Below the pieces are notes generated by a model. That model ran no database searches. It saw only the letters and a list, made by a program, of their open reading frames with translations, and was not told the origin of the DNA. Shown piece after piece: positions 34,130 through 42,902 of a stretch of DNA of 64,000 bases (position 1 is its first letter; every line of letters begins with the position of its first letter). The position numbers were made by a program, and so were the translations under genes. Source of the DNA: Melioribacter sp051488665 (GTDB lineage Bacteria; Bacteroidota; Ignavibacteria; Ignavibacteriales; Melioribacteraceae); contig NZ_JBPSEG010000004.1 of NCBI RefSeq assembly GCF_051488665.1, positions 124,001 to 188,000 of the forward strand. Direction: 5' to 3'.

Positions 34130-35437
34130 TCATCTCTCCTGTAAAATATTTTTTTCAAGTTGAATTGCGTTTGTGGCTTTGTTCAAAGCTTCTTTTACAG
34201 GCAGTCGTTTCTTCAAAGCCTCGTCGATATAGTACGACATTATTTTTGAAAATCTCGTATAGTCGGGGTGCGCGGGTCTGTGCTTAGCCGTTTTCAAATA
34301 TTCTTTTATCTTTGGAATTTCAGGGTACTTATTCAAATAGAGCGTGTCTTCATAAAATCTTTTTATGACGGGATAATGCCCGCTTAATTTGTAGAAAATT
34401 TCCTGAGCTTCGTCGCTCAATAAAAATTTCAGGAAATCGATTGTTTCTTTCTTCTTGGTCGAAAATTTGGATACCATCAAATCCCACCCACCAACAATCG
34501 ACGTGGGAACGCCGCCCTTAAAATACGGTATCCGCATTTTCTTCAGTTTAGACTGCTTTTCTTTGTCATAAGGTTCGTTAATAAAATCCATGTCGTAGGT
34601 AGGCCAGCCGTGTATAACAAATCCGTCATTTTTAATAAAGTATTCGTAGCTCGAAATCTCCGTAAATTTGGTTACAACCGGCGGCGTCGCTTTATATTTA
34701 TAAATAAGATCTACCATAAATTGCAAAGCTTTTTCGGCTTCGGGTCTGTCGAGATTAAAACCGTATTGCTGAAAGTAATTCGGATTCTGGCTTAAAAGGA
34801 ATTCCATAAAGTTACATATCATGCCTTCGTAATCGGCGGCTGGAAAGATATAAAACGGCTTGTCGCCTTTGTATTCGTTTCTGTAGCTCAAAAATTCTTC
34901 CCATGTAATATTGGAGCTGTCTAACTTTTCTATCAGTTCTTTACCATTTGGGAGAGTCTCTGCCAGGTCTTCCCGGTAATAACAAATACTGTTTACAAGC
35001 ACAAGAGGAACGGCGACCAATTCGCCGTTAAAATAACACGATTCCACGGCTAAAGGCAGAAGCCGTTTTTTTTCCTCTTCGGTCAAATATTTGTCGAGCG
35101 ACTCGCCCCATTTTGCAAATCTCTGCACCCAGATAATATCGACCGCAAAGAGATCAATGCCGTCGCCTGTGCCACGCAGCGAACGCGCCAGGACTTCCTT
35201 TCTTTCATTTGTACTAAAATCGAAATTGGGAAAGTCGATCGGAATTACGCGTACTTTACCTTTGTTTCTCTCGTTATAAATTTCTATTAACTTTTTATGA
35301 GCCGCCGTAATTCTGTCGGCAAAATAAATTTCGACGACCTTGTCGCCCTCGCTCCGGTTAACGAAAAAGTTAATCGCATAATAAGCGAAGACAGACACAA
35401 TCAGAATGCCGAGCGCCCATTTGAATTTAGTATTCAT
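34130..35437 (-). CDS. Membrane-anchored extracellular solute-binding protein (sensor component)
   Basis: The protein has 435 residues and matches family-1 sugar-binding proteins of ABC importers (FAVDIIWVQRFAKWGESLDKYL, GWDLMVSKFSTKK, AQEIFYKLSGHYPV). No ABC permease or ATPase gene is near. The N-terminus has an uncleaved-looking membrane helix (KWALGILIVSVFAYYAINFF) and no lipobox, so it is probably tethered to the inner membrane. It directly precedes the histidine kinase gene, so it likely senses sugar for that kinase rather than for transport. Position next to mannan genes suggests a manno-oligosaccharide ligand (inference). Confidence 0.85.
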   Translation of the reverse strand: MNTKFKWALGILIVSVFAYYAINFFVNRSEGDKVVEIYFADRITAAHKKLIEIYNERNKGKVRVIPIDFPNFDFSTNERKEVLARSLRGTGDGIDLFAVDIIWVQRFAKWGESLDKYLTEEEKKRLLPLAVESCYFNGELVAVPLVLVNSICYYREDLAETLPNGKELIEKLDSSNITWEEFLSYRNEYKGDKPFYIFPAADYEGMICNFMEFLLSQNPNYFQQYGFNLDRPEAEKALQFMVDLIYKYKATPPVVTKFTEISSYEYFIKNDGFVIHGWPTYDMDFINEPYDKEKQSKLKKMRIPYFKGGVPTSIVGGWDLMVSKFSTKKKETIDFLKFLLSDEAQEIFYKLSGHYPVIKRFYEDTLYLNKYPEIPKIKEYLKTAKHRPAHPDYTRFSKIMSYYIDEALKKRLPVKEALNKATNAIQLEKNILQER

Positions 35438-35496
35438 AAATAATTCGTTCGGTTCATTTTACAAAAATAGCCATCGAATTCTTTTTATTCATTGTA

Positions 35497-36555
35497 TTAT
35501 TTTTTCCCTTCCATTACTGCTTTATAAAACTTGCCGCTGTCGGTAAGTTTATACGTATCCCACGATTCGAACATTTTCGGATGCCATTCCGGGTCGAATA
35601 CCCACCAGACCCAGCTGATGCCTTTTGATTCGAGATAATTAATAATCGCCTCTCCGTATTCTCCGTTTGAATTGATCGATTCGTCGCCCATAGTAAATCC
35701 GATTTCCGTTGCGATTACCGGATACTTCCGAGCTGCAAAGCCGAAATTTTCTTCCCATTTGGGCTCCCACGGCTTTGTGCGTTTATGCGGATACGGATGC
35801 GTTACGTAGCCGATATTTTCGGCTTCAACGGGTTCGATAAGCAAGGGAGTTAAATCGTAAGCCCAGTCGAATCCGGCAACCAGCGGAATTGTTTCAGCAT
35901 CGTAAGCCCTGATTAAAGCAATCATCTTTTCGTTCAATTCTTTCCATTCCGTCCACGACATTATACCGAGCTGATTAAAATAGAGCGTCGGTTCGTTGAA
36001 TAGCTCATAAAATGCGACCGTATTGTTTCCGCTGTATCTCCTTGCGATTGTCCGCCAGAATTCGAACGTCTCTTTTTTGGTAGTTTCATACATCGGGTCC
36101 TGGAACAATTCCATTCCGAGATTTCCTATTGTGTGCCAGTCGATTATAATATACATTCCGAGCTCCGTACACCATTCTACCGCCTGGTCGAGCAATTTCA
36201 AATAATTTTTCTCGCCTCTTTCGCGCCATGCTATCGGATGAACGGGAATGCGCACAATCATCGTTCCGAGTTCTCTTACTTTTTCGAAATGCTTTTTATT
36301 CCAATAACCTTGATTTGCAATTTTATCGGGGTCGGAAATAGAAACGCCCCTGAACAAAACAGTGTCTCCGTTTTCATTCACGAATCGATTCCCTTCCACT
36401 TTAATTAGAGGCAGTTTCTTTTTATCAGGAGTTTCGAACGATTCTTTCAAATACGAGTCGTGCCACCATGCATGATACTTGGTTTCCTGAGCGTTTGTAA
36501 AACTGATTTTCGAGGCAAATAAAAACAATATGATTAACTTAATTATGTTTTTCAT
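35497..36555 (-). CDS. Secreted GH5 glycoside hydrolase
   Basis: The start was set at ATG 36555 (AAGGG upstream); the protein then begins with a signal peptide ending TNAQ. The 352 residues fit a GH5 TIM barrel with the acid/base Glu in FYELFNEPTL and the nucleophile Glu in VIATEIGFTMG. A WHTIGN segment and WVWWVFDPEW are also visible. Cellulase and mannanase activities both occur in GH5. The locus favours a beta-mannan or glucomannan substrate. It is cotranscribed with the acetylesterase gene (14-bp gap). Confidence 0.88.
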   Translation of the reverse strand: MKNIIKLIILFLFASKISFTNAQETKYHAWWHDSYLKESFETPDKKKLPLIKVEGNRFVNENGDTVLFRGVSISDPDKIANQGYWNKKHFEKVRELGTMIVRIPVHPIAWRERGEKNYLKLLDQAVEWCTELGMYIIIDWHTIGNLGMELFQDPMYETTKKETFEFWRTIARRYSGNNTVAFYELFNEPTLYFNQLGIMSWTEWKELNEKMIALIRAYDAETIPLVAGFDWAYDLTPLLIEPVEAENIGYVTHPYPHKRTKPWEPKWEENFGFAARKYPVIATEIGFTMGDESINSNGEYGEAIINYLESKGISWVWWVFDPEWHPKMFESWDTYKLTDSGKFYKAVMEGKK

Positions 36556-36569
36556 TTTTATTCCCTTTT

Positions 36570-38579
36570 TTAATCCCAATTGTCCGTTCTGAACGAAGAA
36601 GCGGGAAGCCCGGCTTTATTGAAAAGCGTGCCTTCCGAAATGTTATCCCAGCAATAACGTACGGCTGCGGGTTTCTCGACGCTATCGGAATAGACAATTA
36701 ATTTATCGTCTTTGATTTCCACTTTGGCTTTTTTAAATACTTTATCTTTCCCGGCAATAAGGAAATTATTTTCTCCGTTGATTTCTTTAATTACCAATCC
36801 GCCGTCTGTATAGTCGAATGTAAGAATTATTTTATTGCCTTCTATTTTCATCGATTTATAGATGGGTCCGGAAAATTCGATTTTCTTGCCGTAATTTTTA
36901 GCCAGAGCCCATCTTGCAAGCCGTTCTCCCACATCCTTTTTGTTCGCGGGATGAATGTTATTCGGATTGCCGATGTCGAGAGTTACAGCCATGCCTGTAT
37001 TGGGCACGGAAAGCGTCATGAGCTGAGCTTCTCTCAATTTCTGAGATTCAACGTTCGGACCGTAATTGTAAGGCGCAATTTGTACGTAATAAAACGGGAA
37101 ATCGCCCAGCCCCCATTCTTCTCTCCAGTTTTTAATCATTAAAGGAAAAAGCGTTTTATACAATTCGGGATTTCCCGCGTTCGACTCGCCCTGATACCAG
37201 ATAGCTCCTTTAATGCCGTAAGGTATCAACGGGGCAATCATGCCGTTAAAAAGGAGAGTCGGAGTGAACGACGAATATTCAACGGACAATTTCGGACGTT
37301 TATAATATTCGGCATTTTTAACGTCGAACAGATACAACTTGCCGCCGTAATATTCGGCGACAGGCAAATATTTCCACGCGCCTGCCAGAGAAATCGACTC
37401 GTTCGAATCGGCGGGGCGAATTTTCATTTTTTCGGACGAACCCCAAATTCCTCCGCCGCCTTGCGTGTCGATAACCCGAACGGCAATCATTATATTTTTA
37501 TCCTTCACTAATTCGGCGGGAATTCTATAAATCCGGTCTGTCTGCCAATAGCCTCCTTCTTCGTAACCTCCTAATTTTACGCCGTTAACGTAAGTAACGT
37601 CCATGTCGTCAATCGGTCCGAGTTCCAAAATCAATTCTTTATTAACCCATTCATCTTTGATAGTCGCGTTTTTTCTGAACCAGACTACGCCGTCGAAATT
37701 GCCGATTTCCGTCGATTCCCATTTAACGGGCAGGTCCATCGTTTTCCAAGCCGAATCGTCGAAGTCGGGTTTTGCGCATTCGGAATCGTTCAAGTCAAGA
37801 CCTTTCCACGGAGTCGGCGATTTAATCGAATTGATATCGACAGTCGGTTTTTCTGCAAGCCAGGCTTTAAGCCGGTCGATTTCTTTACGCGCATCCTTCA
37901 GCTTTTCGACAATATCTTTATATTCGTCGACGGTGGAAATATATTTGGCGCCCGTCCAGGCTTCTACCGGCGTTCCGCCCCAGCTCGAATGAATTAATCC
38001 CACGGGAACATTCAATTCTTCGTACAATTTTTTCCCGAAGAAGTAAGCCGTTGCGCTGAACTTTGCCGCCGATTCCGGATTCGATTCTTCCCAATGCCCC
38101 ACGCAATCGAATTCCGGTTTTTCGGATATTGCTCTTGTGACAGTAAAGAATCTTATATTTTTATTCGTCGCATTCGCAATAACTTCCTTGCTGTGGGCAA
38201 CCGTATCTGTAGGAGGCCATCCTTCAAGCGGCATTTCCATATTCGACTGCCCCGAACAGAGCCACACCTCGCCAATCAATACATTCTTGAATTCCATTTC
38301 CGATTTGCCGTCTGTAACGCTTAGTAAGTAAGGACCGCCTGCGGATGGAGTTTTCAAATGAGCAATCCACTTTCCGTTTTGATCGGCTGTCGCTTTTGCC
38401 GATTCATTCCACGAAGCTTTAACGGTAATTTCGGCGCCGGGATTGCTCAAGCCCCAAACGGCAACTTTCGAATTTTGCTGCAATACCATATTGTCCGAAA
38501 AAATCGAAGGCATTTTTAATCCTTTTCCGTTTTCAGCAAACAATAAAGATGCGAACAAAAAGAACATTAAAATTCTCAT
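36570..38579 (-). CDS. Secreted SGNH-type carbohydrate acetylesterase (sialate O-acetylesterase family)
   Basis: The protein has 669 residues with a signal peptide (about 1-15). The SGNH core is interrupted by a jelly-roll insert of GH2-sugar-binding type (about 280-400). Key motifs are S112 in WLCSGQSNMEMPL, GAIWYQGESN and IHPANKKDVGERL with the catalytic His. Annotated relatives act on O-acetyl groups of sialic acid or plant polysaccharides. Here, next to mannanases, deacetylation of acetylated mannan is more likely. AGGGGG precedes the ATG; a sigma54-type promoter lies 61 bp upstream. Confidence 0.88.
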   Translation of the reverse strand: MRILMFFLFASLLFAENGKGLKMPSIFSDNMVLQQNSKVAVWGLSNPGAEITVKASWNESAKATADQNGKWIAHLKTPSAGGPYLLSVTDGKSEMEFKNVLIGEVWLCSGQSNMEMPLEGWPPTDTVAHSKEVIANATNKNIRFFTVTRAISEKPEFDCVGHWEESNPESAAKFSATAYFFGKKLYEELNVPVGLIHSSWGGTPVEAWTGAKYISTVDEYKDIVEKLKDARKEIDRLKAWLAEKPTVDINSIKSPTPWKGLDLNDSECAKPDFDDSAWKTMDLPVKWESTEIGNFDGVVWFRKNATIKDEWVNKELILELGPIDDMDVTYVNGVKLGGYEEGGYWQTDRIYRIPAELVKDKNIMIAVRVIDTQGGGGIWGSSEKMKIRPADSNESISLAGAWKYLPVAEYYGGKLYLFDVKNAEYYKRPKLSVEYSSFTPTLLFNGMIAPLIPYGIKGAIWYQGESNAGNPELYKTLFPLMIKNWREEWGLGDFPFYYVQIAPYNYGPNVESQKLREAQLMTLSVPNTGMAVTLDIGNPNNIHPANKKDVGERLARWALAKNYGKKIEFSGPIYKSMKIEGNKIILTFDYTDGGLVIKEINGENNFLIAGKDKVFKKAKVEIKDDKLIVYSDSVEKPAAVRYCWDNISEGTLFNKAGLPASSFRTDNWD

Positions 38580-38639
38580 AAATTTCCCCCTTATTAAGTA
38601 AAATTGTTTAAAAGATACCGTTTAATTCAATCTATTTAT

Positions 38640-38655
38640 AGCAAAAACTACGCCT
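38640..38655 (-). promoter_or_regulatory. sigma54 promoter of the acetylesterase-GH5 operon
   Basis: The minus strand reads AGGCGTAGTTTTTGCT. GG and GC are separated by exactly 10 bp, with the T-rich run before GC that sigma54 promoters show. The predicted start is near 38629. The palindromic site centred at 38713 is 84 bp upstream. Confidence 0.6.
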
Positions 38656-38702
38656 AAAGAATCGATTTTTTTATCGTCAAAATTAAGTGATAATTTACTC
38701 CT

Positions 38703-38723
38703 TTTTTATCATTTTGATAAAAA
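38703..38723. promoter_or_regulatory. Enhancer-like inverted repeat TTTATCA-N3-TGATAAA (copy 1)
   Basis: Perfect 9-bp arms around a TTT spacer. The central 17 bp (38705-38721) are identical, in reverse orientation, to the site at 47512-47528. It lies between the divergent acetylesterase and epimerase genes, about 84 and 93 bp upstream of their predicted sigma54-type starts, so one site could serve both. Extra half sites (TGATAA, ATATCA) flank it. Confidence 0.7.
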
Positions 38724-38779
38724 TATATCATTATTGTAAAAACAAATATAGTTTTTGAGCCGATAACAAACGAAAAAAA

Positions 38780-38795
38780 TAGCATAATTTTTGTA
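38780..38795 (+). promoter_or_regulatory. sigma54-like promoter of the epimerase gene
   Basis: TAGCATAATTTTTGTA is nearly the same as TGGCATAATTTCTGTA before the GH5 mannanase gene (47427-47442), including spacing and the following C. The -24 element has AG for GG, so it may be weak. The predicted start is near 38806, giving a 32-nt leader, as in the mannanase promoter. Confidence 0.5.
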
Positions 38796-38811
38796 CTGAT
38801 AAGTTATCAGT
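38795..38811. promoter_or_regulatory. Second palindrome ACTGATAA-G-TTATCAGT over the epimerase start
   Basis: Perfect 8-bp arms with one central base, overlapping the -12 element and predicted transcription start of the epimerase gene. Its half sites face the opposite way to those in the enhancer-like repeat. Its position suits a repressor site. Confidence 0.5.
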
Positions 38812-38837
38812 CAATTAAACGTTAAAGTGACAACCAG

Positions 38838-40220
38838 ATGGGAATACAAAAAGAGATGCTTAATGAATTAAAAAGCAATTTAATCTATAAATGGTATCCG
38901 CTTGTCATCGACAAGCAATACGGCGGATATTTTACGAATCTGGCATACGATCTCAGTTTAATGAAAGAGCAGGAGAAAATGATCGTTACGCAGTCGCGCC
39001 ACATGTGGACTACATCCAAAGCGGCAAAATTTTTGAACAGCGACATGTTGTACGAATCGGCATTGCACGGTTTGGATTTCCTGAAGAATCGGATGTGGGA
39101 CGAGCGTTACGGCGGCTTTTTCCAGATTCGGAGCAGAGAAGGTAAATTATCCGATGCGGAAGGCTGGTTCGAAGAAAAAAGAACGTACGGCAATGCGTTT
39201 GCAATTTACGGCTTATCGGCTTTGTACGGACTTACGAAAAATAACGAAGCGCTCGAGCTTGCAATCGAAACTTTCAACTGGCTGGAAGAGCATGCATACG
39301 ATCCGCTTTACAAAGGATATTTTCAATTTCTGACGCGCGAAGGAAAGCCGTTCGGCAAAAACGATTCGTACAAAACAAAAGCCACCGACGCAGTTGAAGC
39401 GGGCTATAAGGATCAGAATTCGTCCATACATCTGCTGGAAGCCTTTACCGAACTCTACGGAGTGTGGCGCGATGAAAAAGTTCGCCAGCGGTTAGAAGAG
39501 TTGTTAATTCTAATCAGAGACACGATTACCCACCCGAAAGGATATTTGCAATTGTTTTTTGAGCGCGACTGGACGCCCGTTTCGTTCAGATACGCCGCGC
39601 CGGAAATACGGGACGCAAATTATCGACTTGATCATGTATCGTTCGGGCACGATTACGAAACTGCTTTTCTGATGCTCGAAGCTTCTTATAAACTCGGTTT
39701 GAAAAACGACGCCGCCACTTTATACGCGGCTAAAAAAATGCTCGACCACGCCATCGAAAACGGATGGGACGCTTCGAGCGCAGGATTCTTCGACGAAGGC
39801 TATTACTACTACGCAGAAGGAGAATGCAAAATCATTAAGGACACCAAAAACTGGTGGGCGCAGGCTGAAGCTTTGAATGCCCTCTTACTCTTTTCGAAAA
39901 TATTCCCGAATGAGAAACGCTACTATAAACTTTTCCTTCAGGAGTGGGAATATGTAAAAAAATATCTGATTGACCATGAGCACGGCGACTGGTATTGGGG
40001 AAGCCTTGAAAAAGAACCGCACTATAAAACAGCTCCGAAAGGGACAATCTGGAAAGCTACTTATCACAACGGCAGAGCGTTGATGAATTGTATATTGATG
40101 CTTTCCGACGAGGATTCTGAATTGTATCAAAGCAACGATCAATTCAGAGAATTAAAATCGGAATTCGATGATTTCATAAACCACTGGCAAAAAGCGGCTG
40201 TTCAAATGGCGGAAAAATAA
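38838..40220 (+). CDS. N-acylglucosamine 2-epimerase family: probable mannobiose/cellobiose 2-epimerase
   Basis: The protein has 460 residues and the (alpha/alpha)6-barrel features of the AGE family: TQSRHMWTTSKAAKF, RTYGNAFAIYGLSALY, LDHVSFGHDYETAFLMLEA and TYHNGRALMN with catalytic histidines. Cellobiose 2-epimerases are usually about 390-420 residues. In the Bacteroides fragilis mannan pathway such an enzyme turns beta-1,4-mannobiose into mannosylglucose for a GH130 phosphorylase, and that phosphorylase is encoded here convergently. No signal peptide, so cytoplasmic. No clear Shine-Dalgarno is seen. Confidence 0.85.
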   Translation: MGIQKEMLNELKSNLIYKWYPLVIDKQYGGYFTNLAYDLSLMKEQEKMIVTQSRHMWTTSKAAKFLNSDMLYESALHGLDFLKNRMWDERYGGFFQIRSREGKLSDAEGWFEEKRTYGNAFAIYGLSALYGLTKNNEALELAIETFNWLEEHAYDPLYKGYFQFLTREGKPFGKNDSYKTKATDAVEAGYKDQNSSIHLLEAFTELYGVWRDEKVRQRLEELLILIRDTITHPKGYLQLFFERDWTPVSFRYAAPEIRDANYRLDHVSFGHDYETAFLMLEASYKLGLKNDAATLYAAKKMLDHAIENGWDASSAGFFDEGYYYYAEGECKIIKDTKNWWAQAEALNALLLFSKIFPNEKRYYKLFLQEWEYVKKYLIDHEHGDWYWGSLEKEPHYKTAPKGTIWKATYHNGRALMNCILMLSDEDSELYQSNDQFRELKSEFDDFINHWQKAAVQMAEK

Positions 40221-40262
40221 AAAGCCATGCTAAACCGAAATTTTAAATTAGCATGGCTTTTT
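40219..40262. terminator. Strong bidirectional terminator
   Basis: AAAAAGCCATGCTAA pairs perfectly with TTAGCATGGCTTTTT (15 bp) around a 14-nt loop, flanked by A and T runs. It separates the convergent epimerase and GH130 genes. Confidence 0.88.
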
Positions 40263-40284
40263 AGGAGGCGCTGAAGCCGAAAAA

Positions 40285-41478
40285 TCAGATTTTAAGCTTT
40301 TTCATTATCCGCAGATTTTTATCTATCAATTCATATCTCTGTCTTACGCATTCGGCGCTTCTCAATCCGTCTTCGGGCGTATTCATTACATAATCGAGCA
40401 GTCTGTCGACGGTCGAATACGCAACGTGCATACGCGTGTCGGAAGAAGCGTAATAGATTAAAACGTCGCCGTTTTCTTTTTTAACCCAGCCGTTGCTGAA
40501 TACTACGTTCGAAACGTCGCCTATTCTCTCTTCGCCTTCCGGAGCGATAAAATATCCCCCCGGTTTTGCAATTACTTTCGACGGGTCTTTCAAGTCAGTC
40601 AAAAACAGATAAAGCACATATCGCAATCCTGCTGCGGTATTTCTGACTCCGTGAGCCAGTTGCAGCCAGCCTTTTTCGGTTTTTATTGGTGCGGGACCCA
40701 ATCCGTTTTTAACCTCTTTAATAGTATGGTACACTCTTTCGTCAATTATCTTTTCCTCTTCAATGACCGGATTTTCAATCGAGTCCGTCAATCCCCATCC
40801 GATACCTCCTCCTGTACCTGTGCTTATAAAACCGTCTTGCGGTCTGGTATAAAAAGCGTATTTCCCGTCCACAAACTCGGGATGCAGAACCACGTTTCTC
40901 TGTTGCGGAGATTTTGTTTTCAAATCCGGCAGTCTTTCCCAGTTAATCAAATCTTTTGTTCTGGCGATGCCGGCTTGAGCGACAGCCGCCGAAGTATCGG
41001 TCGGAGGCGCGTCGGGGTCTTTTCGCTCGGTGCAGAATATTCCGTAAATCCAGCCGTCTTCGTGCTTAACCAAACGCATGTCGTAAACGTTTGTATCGGG
41101 ATTGTCCGTTTCCGGCATTTTGACCGGATAGTCCCAGAATTTAAAATTGTCTATACCGTTTGGCGATTCGGCAATTGCAATAAACGACTTTCTGTCGGCG
41201 CCTTCAACTCTGACTGCCAACACAATCTTACCGTTGAATTCCATTGCGCCCGCGTTAAATGCCGCGTTAATTCCCATTCTTTCCATCAGATAAGGATTCG
41301 TTTCATAATTCAAGTCGTATCTCCAGAACAACGGCGTATGCTCCGCAGTGAGAACCGGGTATTTATAACGATAAAAAACGCCGTTTGTTTTGGGCAGTCT
41401 CGCGTTTTTTCTTTTTATCAATTTTTCGTGTTCTTCGAAAAGCTGTTTCAATCTCTTATTAAAAGCGTTTTTGGTCAT
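40285..41478 (-). CDS. GH130 phosphorylase, probable 4-O-beta-mannosyl-glucose phosphorylase
   Basis: The protein has 397 residues and looks like a GH130_1 enzyme (LPKTNGVFYRYKYPVLTAEHTPLFWRYDLN; GINAAFNAGAM; NVYDMRL; VSNVVFSNGW; YYASSDTRMHVA). Such enzymes split mannosylglucose with phosphate to mannose-1-phosphate and glucose in the cytoplasm. It is the last gene of the five-gene mannan operon and its start overlaps the GPH transporter stop by 4 bp, implying translational coupling. Confidence 0.9.
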   Translation of the reverse strand: MTKNAFNKRLKQLFEEHEKLIKRKNARLPKTNGVFYRYKYPVLTAEHTPLFWRYDLNYETNPYLMERMGINAAFNAGAMEFNGKIVLAVRVEGADRKSFIAIAESPNGIDNFKFWDYPVKMPETDNPDTNVYDMRLVKHEDGWIYGIFCTERKDPDAPPTDTSAAVAQAGIARTKDLINWERLPDLKTKSPQQRNVVLHPEFVDGKYAFYTRPQDGFISTGTGGGIGWGLTDSIENPVIEEEKIIDERVYHTIKEVKNGLGPAPIKTEKGWLQLAHGVRNTAAGLRYVLYLFLTDLKDPSKVIAKPGGYFIAPEGEERIGDVSNVVFSNGWVKKENGDVLIYYASSDTRMHVAYSTVDRLLDYVMNTPEDGLRSAECVRQRYELIDKNLRIMKKLKI

Positions 41479-42887
41479 TTTATCTCCTCGTTGTTGTTCC
41501 TTTTTTGATCAAGTTCGATTTCTATTTTTTTCATAAAATCTTCGGAAAGCGGATAGAAGAAAATAAACAGAGCTGCAAGAAGAGCGCCTATGCCGGCAAA
41601 TACGCTGATTATCAGACGAATGCCGAGCAACGATTCCGAAGTTTGTTCGATATTTGCCTGGAATCCGAACAAAGCCAGCAGCCATCCCGTTAATGCCCCG
41701 CCGAGCGTCCATCCGAATTTTTGCGACATAGAAGACGAAGAAAAGATTAATCCCGTAGCCCGTCTTCCGTTTTTCCACTCGGAATAGTCGGCAATATCCG
41801 CATACATCGACCAAATCAAAGGCAGTACAATTCCCGCGCTTATGCCTATAAATATATTAAGCGCGAAAATCGGAATGAGTTGATCGGGCTTCAAAAAATA
41901 GAGCAGAAAACTGAGTATTGCGGATAATAGCGCGGCTATCATAAAAGTTTTTTTCTTTCCTATTACAGAAGATACCGGTTTTGCAAGCACAACGCCGATT
42001 ATATTCGTTGCCAGCCAGAGAGTCATATACGCCGAAGCAAGCTCAGCCTGTGTAAAATTATAGCTGGCGCCGAATATTTCAAGCGACCGGTCTTTAATAA
42101 AATATTTAAAGTAATAAAGGATTGAACCGTCTCGCAGGGAATTAAAAATTAAAATCGATATTCCGGCGGCAAGCATTATAAACCACGGACCGTTCTTCGA
42201 AATATCTTTCAGATCATCTTTTAAAGAGGAACGTTTAACTCCGGCGGGTTTAAGCCGTTCTTTGGTTCCGGCAAACGTGAAAAGGAAAAAAAGCGCGGCA
42301 AGTAGGGCATAAACGCCCACGGTCCATTGATATCCTTGCGCAGGATTTTCCTTGCCTCCGAAATATTCCACAAGATAAGTTGCCGTCGCGGTTACCAGAA
42401 TACCGCCTGAAAAAGCTCCGACAAACCGGAATGAAGCAAGCGAAGTCCTTTCCTGCGGATCGTTTGTCATTACTCCCATAAGAGACGAGTAAGGCACATT
42501 AACAACTGTATAAATCATCATCATCAACGTATAGGTAACATAAGCATAGACCAATTTGCCCGTAGGACCGAAATCCGGGGTGCTGAAAGTAATTATACCG
42601 ATTACGGCAAACGGCACGGCGCCGAAAAGCAAGTACGGACGGAATTTACCCCATCGCGTTTCCGTTCTGTCGCATATTACTCCCATCATAGGATCGTTAA
42701 TTGCGTCCCATATTCTCGTAACCAGAAACATCGTACCTACAGCAGCTGCTGATATTCCGAATATATCGGTATAAAAAAAGAGCAGAAACATCGAAAAGAG
42801 TTTCCAGAACATTGAAGATGCAAAATCTCCGCAACCGTATGCTACTTTTTCTTTAAACGGTATTTTAATGCCTTCATTATTATTCAT
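41475..42887 (-). CDS. GPH-family sugar:cation symporter (MFS)
   Basis: The protein has 470 residues with 12 membrane segments. Family hallmarks are KVAYGCGDFASSMFWKLFSMFLLFFYTDIFGI at the start and WDAINDPMMGVICDRTETRWGKFRPYLLFGAVPF after TM2. GPH transporters import disaccharides and oligosaccharides with H+ or Na+. Coupled to GH130 by a 4-bp overlap, it probably brings in mannobiose or mannosylglucose. Confidence 0.92.
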   Translation of the reverse strand: MNNNEGIKIPFKEKVAYGCGDFASSMFWKLFSMFLLFFYTDIFGISAAAVGTMFLVTRIWDAINDPMMGVICDRTETRWGKFRPYLLFGAVPFAVIGIITFSTPDFGPTGKLVYAYVTYTLMMMIYTVVNVPYSSLMGVMTNDPQERTSLASFRFVGAFSGGILVTATATYLVEYFGGKENPAQGYQWTVGVYALLAALFFLFTFAGTKERLKPAGVKRSSLKDDLKDISKNGPWFIMLAAGISILIFNSLRDGSILYYFKYFIKDRSLEIFGASYNFTQAELASAYMTLWLATNIIGVVLAKPVSSVIGKKKTFMIAALLSAILSFLLYFLKPDQLIPIFALNIFIGISAGIVLPLIWSMYADIADYSEWKNGRRATGLIFSSSSMSQKFGWTLGGALTGWLLALFGFQANIEQTSESLLGIRLIISVFAGIGALLAALFIFFYPLSEDFMKKIEIELDQKRNNNEEIK

Positions 42888-42902
42888 ATTTCTCCCGGAA
42901 TA

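Noticed and set aside
35462..35469. TATTTTTG before the solute-binding gene as a Bacteroidota -7 box
   Set aside because: No matching -33 element at the right distance; too weak to list.
40651..41508. Long plus-strand open frame of 285 codons opposite the GH130 gene
   Set aside because: It is the antisense shadow of a strongly supported gene and has no recognisable domain.
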